From Bedellia somnulentella (Eukaryota; Arthropoda; Insecta; Lepidoptera; Bedelliidae), in contig OY755177.1 in the NCBI GenBank assembly GCA_963576735.1, positions 1,984,001 through 2,048,000 of the forward strand: a DNA stretch of 64,000 nucleotides. Reading direction: 5' to 3'. The notes beneath the pieces were generated by a model. The model did no database searches and was not told where the DNA came from. It was given only the letters and a program-made list of their open reading frames with translations. A program made the position numbers and the translations under genes. This document shows positions 35,901 through 47,900 of this stretch, piece after piece (positions within the stretch are counted from its first letter, which is position 1; each line of letters starts with the position of its first letter).

Positions 35901-38900
35901 ATGGATGTGTGGGCAGATACCCCGTAATAAAGAAAGCACTTCGATTAAATTAAGTCACAGTAAAAACTCGTTCTCGTGATTAGGGTTCCGTATCTAATGT
36001 TTTTTTTTGTTTGATTGACGTGCTTAACTAGCATTATGATATTTATGATTAAATTGTCAAAACTTTTTATGGTTTGCCCAGTAATAATGGGGTAGTGCTA
36101 TTCTAAGCCGACACTACACAGCAATATGTATGTAATTTAAAAAAAATGATATTAAATAATAGTCTAATGTTTTTAAAACCATATATTAGGCAGTTGTCCC
36201 ACCGACGACGGCGAGGAAACGACTAACAATAGGCGATTTTCTCGCTCAAAAAGCGTACAAATAGATATACATTCCGTGTAAACAAAAGAGATGCATATAC
36301 AAGATATTGCTGTGTAGTGTCGGCATAGAATAGCACTACCCCATCTCTTCCCGTGGGTGTTTCGTAGGAGTCGACTAAGGGAACAGGGCTTTTCCATCTT
36401 CGCCCTTACACCAATCCAAGGTCTGCCGCGCCGAGGGATGCGTGGCCAGGGGTGAGCCTGGTCGCTAGCGTGCCGCCGTCCCGGAGCCTGGTGCACTCCG
36501 GGTACTAAATAACCTTACCTAGTCAAGCGGGGCTCTGGCTAGGCGGACAGTTTATTTCCCTTGCTTTTCGTGGGGTCCAAATGTGTTTCAGACCAAAAAT
36601 TAAACACGATTGCGGTGATGTGGCTCGCCACCTGTCACGCCGTGGTTCCTCGCGGGGCGAAAAGTGGGCTGAAGAGACCCGCTTTGGTACGATGAATGTG
36701 TGTGGAGGGATGCATGAAAAATTAGATGAAGTATGTTTGATTATGGAAGAAAGAAACCTAGATTTTCTGTGTGTGAATGAAACGAAGCGCAAGGAAAAAG
36801 AGGTTTCACAACTTGGCCCATTTACTGCTATCTGGTCGGGAGTTGCCGAGAGTGACAGAGCTTGCCAAGGCGTGGGACTTCTAATATCTGAAAGGATGGC
36901 TAAGTGCATGAAAGATTATGCATGTGTGAGTCCAAGGCTCCTATGGATAAAGGTGAAGGTAGGGCTTGTCCGGATGCGCATAATTTGCGTGTATGCTCCG
37001 GACATGTCCAAACCATTATCCGAGAGGGAGGAGTTTTGGAATTTGTTAGACGATGTTGCGAATGGGTGTGATCAGAATGAGAGAATTGTTATGTTAGGAG
37101 ATTTTAATGGTTGGATTTGGGTGTCACGCAACGGTTGTGAAAGAGTTTTAGGAAAGTTTGGTGATAAAAGAGTGAACGAGAATGGGGAGAAAGTGATTGA
37201 TGTATGTTTGGGGAGGAATCTTTGTGTTACGAACACGTTGTTTGAACACAAAGATATCCATATGTATACTAGACAGAGGGGAAGCGAGAGAAGTATGATA
37301 GATTTTGTGATAGTGGATGAAAGGCTAAGAGCAAAGGTTGTTGACACCAGAGTCTATAGGGGCATTAACGTTGGCACAGATCACTTCCTCGTGATATCAC
37401 GATTGAGGGGACTGTGCACGCGTTGGCGTCACAGGGCCAAAGTGTCAACAACTGAATTTGCGAGAATAAAAGTGGAGAAATTGGAAGAGGATGTAAACAT
37501 TAGAGATGAATACATGAAGAAACTGGACGAGAGACTACGTTGCGTGGAGATGAAGGATGAATTGGAAAAAGAAGAAGCATGGGATATGCTCAAATCGTCA
37601 ATGGTTGAATGTGCGACGGAAGTGTGTGGATTGAGTAAGAGGACAAATAGACCACCAACAAGTTGGTGGGATAAAGATGTGAAAGAGGCAGTTGGAGATA
37701 AGAAGAAAGCTTGGTTGGATTTACTAGCGATTAAAGCTAGTAAACGAATGGATGCGAGTGTAACTGACGATGTAGTGCAGAAAAGTGAAGATGAATATAA
37801 GAGAGTTAAGAATGAGGTAAAGAAGAAAATAGAAAAGAAAAAGCGAGATCTGCAAGAGTGGTGTGAGAGGAAACTTTCTGATAATTTCCGGGATAACCAA
37901 AAGTTATTCTGGAAATATATCCGGAAAGAAAAGGGAGTTTCCCAAAACACGAGAGTGAATGTAGTGAGAGATGAACAGGGTGAATTGGCGACGGATGAAA
38001 GTAGCATAAGACGAGTATGGAAGAACTATTTTGAGGGACTGTTTGAAAAAGAGGATTCACCTATTTCTTCGCCAATGGGCAGCAATGTTGACTGGAATGA
38101 GGCAATGGGTGACAGTAGTGACAGTGAGATTAGTATGGAAGAAGTAATAAAAGCATTGAAAAGTATGAAAGTAGGGAAAGCGGCAGGGTATGATAGGATA
38201 AGTATCGAAATGCTGAGGGCTGGTAAAGGGTTGGTGGCTTCCTGGCTGCACTTCCTTTTTCAAAAGTGTTGGTCGAGTGGTAAAGTACCACGAGATTGGT
38301 GCAGGGCAGTAATTGTGCCCTTATATAAAGGAAAAGGGTCACACCAGGAAGCTAAAAACTACCGCGGAGTCAGCCTACTTAGTGTTGTCGGTAAATTGTA
38401 TGCAAAGGTATTGATTGAAAGAGTGATGAATGAAACAGATGACAAAATTTGGGATGTGCAAGCAGGATTTAGAAAGGGAATGGGATGTATGGATCAAATC
38501 TTCTCTTTAAGGAGCATCACTGAAAAGTTCTTAGCCAAGAATCGAAAGGTGTATTGCTCCTTCATAGATTTAGAGAAGGCGTATGATAGGGTGGTAAGGA
38601 AGTATTTGTAGGAGGTGTTATCCAAGTTCGGCTTGGGGAGCCAACTTATACGTGCATTGGTATCACTCTATAAGGATTCTAGTGCATGTGTAAGAATAAA
38701 TTGGGAAAACACAGACTGGTTCGGTATCTCTAGAGGTGTCCGACAGGGATGTGTAGCTTCTCCGTGGCTCTTCAATTTGTTCATGGATGACTGTCTGATA
38801 GAGTTGCGTGAAAGTGAGTATGGACTGAGAATGGGTGGATTCGTCATCAAATGCCTCTTATATGCTGATGATCAAGTGTTACTTGCATCGTCGGTTGAAG

Positions 38901-41900
38901 AGTTGCAAGAAATGATGAATATTGCATGTACGTCGTTTGAAAGAAAAGGAATGAGAGTGAATGTAGATAAAACCAAAACCATGGTTTTTGAGAGAGAGGA
39001 GAATATGACTGAATGCGTGATTGAGATCGATGGTAAGAAAGTGGAACAAGTGAAAGAGTTCGTATATCTGGGAAGTTTGTTCACTAGGGATGGAAAGTGT
39101 GATGAAGACATTGAACATACATACATACATATACTCACGCCATTAATTCCCATTGGGGTAGGCAGAGACTATCGATCGCCACTTCGCACGATCCTGACAA
39201 ACCTCTCTAGCTTCGTTTACATCCATCAATCTTTTCATACATGCTCTTTTATTCTTCATACTTCGGACGCCAGCCTTTTTGAGCACACTCTCAATTTGGT
39301 CCAAGTGTGTTCTCCGTGGTCGTCCTCTACTAACATTACCATCCACACTAGCTCTATAGATCCCTTTTACCAATTTTCTATCATCCATCCTCTCTATGTG
39401 CCCAAACCATCTCAACATTCCTTTTTCTATCTTTCTTACAATATCATCTTTCACACCACACTTTTCACGAATAACACTATTTCTCACTCGTTCACACAAT
39501 CTAACATTACAAATTTTTCTGAGGGACCTCATCTCTACTGCATTCACTCTGCTCTCATGCTTCTTCTGCCACACCCAACATTCGCTTCCATACATAAGCG
39601 TAGGAACAAGAACAGCATCATGCACAGCCATTCGGGCCTTTTCAGACACCGATTGACTGATCATTAGGCTATTCATTGCTCCATTTACCGCATTACCCTT
39701 TTTCACTCTTCTTTCAATGTCTTCATCACATTTTCCATCCCTTGTAAACAAACTTCCCAGATATACAAACTCCTTCACCTGTTCCACATCCTTACCATCA
39801 ATCGCAATCACGCATTCTGTCACATCTTCCTGTCTCTCAAAAACCATCGTTTTGGTCTTATCCACATTCACCCTCATTCCCTTTCTTACAAAAGACTCAC
39901 GTGCAATATTCATCATCTCTTGCAACTCTTCTGCCGATGATGCAAGTAGCACTTGATCGTCAGCATACAAGAGGCATTTAATGATGAATCCACCCATTCT
40001 TAGTCCATAATCACTTTCACGCAACTCTGTCAAACAGTCATCCATGAACAAATTGAAGAGCCACGGAGAAGCTACACATCCCTGTCGGACACCCCTAGAG
40101 ATTCCGAACCAGTCAGTGTTTTCCCCGTTTACTCTTACACATGCACTAGAATCCTCATAGAGTGATACCAATGCACGTATAAGTTGACTCCCCAAACCGA
40201 ACTTGGATAACACCTCCCATAAACACTTTCTTACCACCCTATCATACGCCTTCTCTAAATCAATGAAGGAGCAATATACCTTTTGGTTCTTAGCTAAGAA
40301 CTTTTCGGTGATGCTCCTTAGAGAGAAGATTTGGTCCATACATCCCATTCCTTTCCTAAATCCCGCTTGCACATCCCATATTTTCTCATCAGTTTCATTC
40401 ATCACTCTTTCAATCAGTACCTTAGCATACAATTTACCAACAATGCTGAGTAAGCTGATGCCGCGGTAGTTTTTAGCCTCTTGGTGTGACCCCTTTCCTT
40501 TATATAGAGGCACAATCACCGCCTTGCACCAGTCTCGAGGAACTTTGCCACTCGACCAGCATTTTTGGAAAAGGAAGTACAACCAAGAAGCCACCAACCC
40601 TTTACCAGCCCTCAGCATTTCGGTAGTAATCCTATCATACCCTGCCGCCTTCCCTACTTTCATACTTTTCATTGCTTTCATTATTTCTTCCATACTAATC
40701 TCACTGTCACTGAAATCACCCATCTCTTCGTTCCAATCAACATTACTGTCGATTGGCGATGAAATGGATGCATCCTCTTTTTCAAACAGTCCCTCAAAAT
40801 AATTCTTCCATACCCGTTTCATGCTACTTTCATCCGTCGCCAATTCACCCTGTTCATCTCTTATTACACTCACTCTCGTGTTTTGGGAAACTCCCTTTTC
40901 CTTCCGGATATACTTCCAGAATAACTTTTGGTTATTCCGGAAATTATCAGAAAGTTTCCTCTCACACCACTCTTGCAAATCCCGCTTTTTCTTTTCTATT
41001 TTCTTCTTCACCTCATTCTTAACTCTCTTATATTCATCTTCACTTTTCTGCACTACATCGTCAGTTACACTCGCATTCATCCGTTTACTAGCTTTAATCG
41101 CTAGTAAATCTAACCACGCTTTCTTCTTATCTCCAACCGCCTCTTTCACAACTTTATCCCACCAACTTGTTGGTGGTCTATTCGACCTTTTACACACTCC
41201 ACAAACTTCCGTCGCACATTCAACCATTGTCGATTTGAGCACATCCCATACTTCTTCTATTTCCATTTCATCCTTCATCTCCACGCAACTTAGTCTATCA
41301 TCCAATTTCCTCACGTATTCATCTCTGATATTTTCATCTTGCAGTTTTTCCACTTTTATTCTCGCAAAAATCCGTTGTTGACACTTTAGGCCTGTGACGC
41401 CAACGCGTACACAGACCCCTTAATCGTGATATAACGAGAAAGTGATCTGTGCCAACGTTCGTGCCCCTATAGACCCTGGTGTCAACAACCTTTGCTCTCA
41501 GCCTTTCATCAACTATCACAAAATCAATCATACTTCTCTCGCTTCCCCTCTGTCTTGTATACATATGGATATCTTTGTGTTTAAACAACGTGTTTGTAAC
41601 ACAAAGATTCCTCTCCAAACATACCTCAATCAATTTCTCACCATTCTCATTCATCCTTTGATCGCCAAACTTTCCTAAAACTCTTTCGCAACCGTTGCGT
41701 GACACACCAACCCAGCCATTAAAATCTCCTAACATTATAAGTCTCTCATTCTGATCACACCCATTCACAACATCGTCTAACAGATTCCAAAACTCCTCCC
41801 TCTCGGATAGGGATTTAGACATGTCCGGAGCATAAACGCAAATTATGCGCATCCGGACTAGTCCCAATTTCACCTTTATCCACAGGAGCCTTGGACTCAC

Positions 41901-44900
41901 ACATTCGTAATCTTTCATACACTGAGCATCATCAATCTTTCATACATTGAAAGAAGAGTAAAAAAGGGTAATGCGGTAAATGGAGCACTGGATAGTCTCA
42001 TGTCTAGTCAATCGGTGTCCGAAAAGGCTCGAATGGCTGTGCATGATGCTGTCCTCGTTCCTACGCTTATGTATGGTAGTGAATGTTGGGTGTGGCAAAA
42101 GAAGCATGAAAGCAGAGTGAATGCAGTAGAAATGAGGTCCCTCAGAAAAGTTTGTAATGTGAGGTTATGTGATCGTGTAAGGAATGACGTGATTCGTGAA
42201 AGATGTGGTGTAAAAGATGATATTGTAAGAAAGATAGAGAAAGGAATGTTGAGATGGTTTGGGCATATAGAGAGGATGGATGACAGTAAATTGGTAAAAG
42301 AGATCTATAGAGCCAATGTGGAAGGTAATGTTAGTAGAGGACGACCTCGGAGGACACATTTGGATCAAATAGAAAATGTACTCAAAAAGGCAGGTGTCCG
42401 TAGTACGAAGAATAAAAGAGCATGTATGAAAAGACTGATGGATGTGAATGAAGCTAGAGAGGTTTGCCAGGATCGTATAAAGTGGCGATCGATAGTCTCT
42501 GCCTACCCCAATGGGAACAAACGGCGTGAGAATATGTATGTATGTATGTATGTATGCATATACAAATAGTTGATCGCTGACCGTTCACATTGCCGGCGAG
42601 GACTCGTTTCACTAGTTTGTCGCTAAGCGACCAGTATAGCAAGCACGAGCGCTATTTTATCGACACGATAACCGTTAGAATGAGATGGTAATATACGATA
42701 CTAAGTAAGTGCGTAAGAGATGGCTGCTTTATACCACGCGATAACTAGTTTAAACACGGCTCGTGCTTGCCCTTCTGAGCTATGAAAGATAACATTCGCT
42801 TAAGAGCTTATTCCATTTGCCTGAATTCAGACGTCCGACAGCCACAGAATCTGAATTCAGACTAGTGGAATAACGTTCAGAACGCTAGGCTTCCGATAAA
42901 GAGACAAATTTCGGCTCCTAGCTCACTACATTTTTTGTAGCTCCGTCTCAGGAAGGTGGAATAACGTTCAGACGATTTAGTCTAGCCGTGTGTAGGTCCG
43001 GCTCGGTGGATTCAAATGATTCGAATCCCTGCGTGAGCCTGATTGGCCTAACCGGCCCCACTCTTTCTTATCAGGTGCAGGTTCGCTTAACCGGGCCGCT
43101 CCGCACCGGCTCGGTTTTATTGTTTTCGAACAACAGGCTCAGGCATCAGGTTCAGGATCGGTTCGATTATTACCGTTACATTTGCTTTGCTTGCTGAATG
43201 TGAGAGCGAGACAACTCGGGAGACAGAGACGAAAAGAGAGTTGTCCTTTTTTGTTCTTTGTTTGCCAATTTCGTTTAATAGATTTATCAATCTTTTCATA
43301 AATAATGGTGTTTATAGTGATATTATAAATATGATAGTGTTTTATGTTGTGTCACTTTCTGATTTGCATATATTTATGTGTAGATATTGTTATAAGATGT
43401 TGTTAAGATGTTTCTAAATATTATTATTTTTTTTACATATGGATATTTGTATGTTAGCGAACCTAGCCTGTACACAAACAGAATCATTATACATATGAGA
43501 TAATTGATTTTTAAATGTATGTCAACAGCAATCGTTACGTTCCGTAAGCGTGGTATTTTTTGGTTGTTTGATTCAGTTCCGACTTTCATAACCGAGCCGG
43601 ATTCGATAAGCGGTCCGGCCCGGTTAAGAGGATTCAGTACCGGAACTGAGCCTGAACCTGGTGATTCGAATCCCCTCGCGGAGCTGGATCTACCCAAGCC
43701 TAATTTAGTCGCCTCGCGCCCGCCACAGCGAGAGGACGTGCCAAAATTTTTCATGCCTATGATTGAAATTACGTAAACAAAAAAAAGATTATAAAAGTTT
43801 TATAGCAGATATACATATGCTCACGCCATTAATTCCAGGGGTAGTTAGGTAGGTAGGGGTTCCATTTCATAGGGGTAGGCGGATATGTATAATTATATTC
43901 TTACATACATACATATACTCACGCTATTATTTCCGATTGGGGTAGGTAAATACGTTTTATCACATACATGCAAATTATATTATCTTATATATACTCACGC
44001 CATTACTTCCCATCGGAGGAGGCAGATACGTTTAATTACATACATACGCGCATATACTCACGCTTTTACTTCCGCTTGTGGTAAGCAGATAATTTTAATT
44101 GCATACATACATACTTAAACTCCCGCCATTTTTCCGTAAGGGGTAGGCAGATACGTATTGTTTCAAATATGCATACTTACACTCACGCCATCACTTCCCG
44201 TGGGGGTAGGCACAGGCGTATAATTACATACATGCATTGCATACATATACTCACGCCATTATTTCCCATTGGGGTAAGCAAATACGTTCAATCACATATA
44301 TGCATACTTATACTAACGCCATTACCTCTCATTGGGGTAGGCTGAAACTATCGATCGCCACTTCGTACGACCCCGGCAAACTTTTTAATTTTTTTAATAA
44401 ATATCTTTTATTTTTAAGTCATATAGGAGTTCCCGCCTATTTAATATTTTGTGTGAAATATGACGTAAAAATATTTGGAAAAGGTTGTGTACATGAATAG
44501 GACATATGTAAGTATAGTAGCGAAAGAGATATATAGACGCAATGTGTCGTCGTTTATTGAATGAGAGTGGGATAGTCCATAAGAGAGTTTGATAGAGAGC
44601 GTTTTAAAAAAAAGACGGGAGCAATGTCGTACGACCGCCCGCAAAAATCGCGCTCGCGAATGATTCAGAAACTGAAATCGGTGTAGTGGAATAACAAGCG
44701 TCTGTGGCCTTCTGCGGCAGTGACTGTGAAGGATCTCCGATTTCAGCAACGATAAAAGTGTAATGGAATAAGCTCTTTAGCGATACTCGCTCGGCGATTA
44801 GAACTCACGTCGAGAGATCAACCAGCGCGCTGCAGCGGTCATTTCCCTACAGTTCGGATATGAAAGTGCACGTGTTTTTATTTATCGTTTTTAGCTGAGC

Positions 44901-47900
44901 TACAGAACTATCGGAACTACGCTCTCGCTCCCCGCGGCTCGCCAACTCGTTCTATATTCTAGCTTTACTCGCTACTCGTTCATCGTTGCTGGTGGGACAA
45001 CTGCCTTACGGAGTATAGATAATAAGCTGTTTCCCAGTTTGGCTAATATATTTTTTTTTGTTTAGTTTAATACATACATATGTACATATACTCACGGCTA
45101 TATTTCCCTTGAAGGGGTAACCAGAGCTAAGGAATTATAAATTCCTCAGCCACTTTTGGAAGTTGAGTGGGGAAAAGATGCTAAAAATAAAGGTTTTTGG
45201 TGATGGGTCTCCAACCGTATCGCCCGAAAATCCAATAAAAAGCCCCAATACCCTTAGTTTAGTTGAACTATTATGTAAAAGTAGCTCATCATAACTTTTG
45301 TAGCTCATAATTTTTTATCTCAAAATCTTTTAGTGTATATTTAAAAGGAAACCTTTTTAATTCAATTGTAGTTCGTTTTATGGCCAACGATGTATTACAT
45401 CAGAAGTCCAATTAACTCTCGAATTTCTTGATTTGGGGCGTAATGTGGACGATTCGAGTAAAACGATTATCAGACGAAATAAGTACTTGGGCCGAGCAAA
45501 TTGGTCGTCCATTACAGTGTACAAACAATCATTGAAGATATAATACCACTAATTACTCGTATATCAGATAATTTCAATGTAGCGAATGCAACAAAGTATC
45601 TTTCTCAATCGAATTACCAGAAGAGGTGACCATATTTCCATATGCAAAGACTAAGCACTAAGTAAATATTCTGAATTAACTTTTCTGTACAAAATTGTGC
45701 ACAGTTGGATGTGCCCAACTTAGTAAGAATGTGCCGGTCAATTAAATCTAAGCCATATTTGACCCTTTAAGGGCCTATTTAAGACCAACTGTACAATCTT
45801 CTGGAATAGAATTAGATTCTCTTGTGCATATTATCTTAACACCCTTTTACCGAAAATCAAGTTAGTGTGTTTTACACTAAAAGAAGATGACAAAAACAAC
45901 GTAAGTGCGTTTCCATAACAAAGGTGATTGTCAAAATACAATTACAAATCACAGTTCGTGTTGCATGAGGGGAATTAAGTTTATTAATAAACATAAGTAT
46001 TCCTTTTAAACATACATACATATACTCACGGCTATAATTCCCTAGAAGGGGTAGCCAGAGCAAAGGAATTATAAATTCCTCAGCCACTTTTGGAAGTTGA
46101 GTGGGGAAAAGATGGTAGAATAAAGGTTGTTGGTGATGGGTCTCCAACCGCATCGCCCAAAAATCCAATAAAAAGCCCCAATACCCTTATTTGCCTCTTA
46201 CAACACCCTTAGGTAGAATGGGGAAGCGACATTCTAAGCCGGCACTACACGGCATATTTTTAAAGATAAAATATTACACTAAAAAAAACCACACAACATT
46301 CCAGCAAAACATACAATGATTTTTTTATCATACTTCTGCTTTAAAAAGGTTGAGCAGAGGTTAAAATGTATATTAAAAATAGATTAAATTTAATCAAATA
46401 CTCTAACCATATAGTATGTAAAATTGTATGTTCTATTCTTTTCCCATTTTTCAGACACCAATCAAACTTTTGCATTTATCATTCTGCTATTGTACATACA
46501 TACATACATATACTCACGGCTATAAATACCTAAAAGGGGTAGCCAGAGCTGAGGAATTAGAAATTCCTCAGCCACTTTTGGAAGTTGAGTGGGGAAAAAA
46601 AAAGTAAAAGAAAAGTGTATGTGAGTGTAACTGTGCTTTTCTTTGTATGTAGCAATGAATAAATGTTTTCTTTCTTTCTTTCTTTCTTTCTTTCTTAAAA
46701 GATGTTAGAATAAAGGTTGTTGGTGATGGGTCTTCAACCGCATCGCCCAAAAATCCCTTAAAAAGCCCCAAGTCCGTTAGTCGCCTCTTACGTACACCCA
46801 CCGGAAGAAACGGGGTAGTGCTATTCTAAGCCGACACAGCATTGAATTGTAAAGAAAGACGAGTCATGTTATTTTCATCAACATACTTCTAAGTCGAAGT
46901 AAACTTATATGTTAGTTTTGTTTCCTCGAAAGCATTGTAAATCAAAGCCGTGGGAAGGCTGTGTAAGGCTTCGTTGGTCTGACCTCCCGCGGAGGCATCA
47001 CGGCTTGCCATCTGCCGGAAGGGTGGTTTACTTCCGGTGCGCCAAGCCACAGGTGACCCTGCCTTTACTTTATTTTATTGATTGTTTTCTTATACAGTAA
47101 TTATAAAGTCTGTTACAAACCTTATAAAACCTCGGTTGTGAAAGATATTCAGATTTATAAGTTTTTTACATATCGCCGTTTAAATTTCGTCGTGTAATAC
47201 GAAATCCATGGGAAGATTATACGATAGTGAATAACTAAATAACCATAGCTAAATAAATAGTCATCGTAAAGAAACGGTATAGTGCCATTCTAATCTGACA
47301 CTATATCTAATCGTAACAAACTTATCACATTATGAAATGAATATAAATAACATCCCATCTGAATCAATTCATGATATTGTATATTATGAGATCATTATTT
47401 AGATATCCTACGGAGGCAGTTGTTCGCAAAGAGCGAGGTCATCCGTAAAGCAGCTGCGTCTACCTTTATTCAAGTTTGTGGTTGTTTTATTGTACCGAGT
47501 ATTGTTTTATTGGAACTATACTTCGATACTGTTTTGTAAAGTAATGTCGTTTTATATAGCCGTGTAGTGTCGGCTTAGACTAACACTACCCCATTTCTAC
47601 CCGTGGGTGATCGTAAGAGGCGACTGAGGGGGGGCTTTTTAAGTGATTTTTGGGCGATGTGGTTGGAGAACCGTCACTAAAAACATTTATTATTACCATC
47701 TTTCCCCAATCAACTTCCAAAAGTGGCTGAGGAATTTTGCATTCCAAAGCTCTGGTTACCCCGTTCAGGGATTTATAGCCGTGAGTATATGTATGTATGT
47801 ATGTCGTTTTACTTATTCAATCATTTTGTGACAAGGAAATGATTGCTAGCGGTTTATTTTTCCCTGGGAATACATTGGCATCTCTTTTTATATCTCACAC

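Larger units (their letters stand above)
36303..42553 (+). mobile_element. RTE-like LINE, near full length, split by an inverted copy
   Basis: Segments 36303-39115 and 41952-42553 form one ~3.4-kb element, flanked by the 12-bp repeat ATGCATATACAA (36291-36302, 42554-42565). It starts TGCTGTGTAGTGTCGGCATA at 36308, has a ~270-base 5' untranslated region, one long ORF from 36581, and ends with GGCGTGAGAATATGTATG and TATG repeats. Single ORF, APE endonuclease and a microsatellite-like tail fit the RTE clade. The interruption is a later insertion, 39116-41943, with an 8-bp duplication ACATTGAA. It lies in the first intron of the membrane-protein gene, antisense to it. Confidence 0.9.
42803..44776. 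mobile_element. TTA-flanked MITE carrying a 1.8-kb insertion
   Basis: Ends AGAGCTTATTCCATT and AATGGAATAAGCTCT and about 100 bases inside each match 32720-32912; TTA flanks both sides (42800-42802, 44777-44779). Homology stops at about 42909 (GACAAATT) and resumes at about 44682 (GTGTAGTGGAATAAC). In between are a foldback (42985-43700) and an array of LINE tails (43815-44385). Confidence 0.7.

Noticed and set aside
36308..36400. Classical HDV-like ribozyme at the LINE 5' end
   Set aside because: HDV-like ribozymes occur in some LINEs, but I could not fit the nested P1-P2-P3 arrangement: only 14 bases separate the strands of the best 5' helix. Kept as an unassigned structured domain.
37429..38060. 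Long antisense ORFs opposite the LINE
   Set aside because: Frames such as the 192-codon one on the minus strand are shadows of the reverse-transcriptase ORF; low-complexity Ser/Phe-rich translation.
40524..41381. Plus-strand ORFs at the inverted LINE
   Set aside because: Antisense shadows of the minus-strand LINE protein.
43815..44385. CRISPR array
   Set aside because: Units are regularly spaced, but they are decayed LINE 3' ends with similar, not unique, spacers, in a eukaryotic genome.
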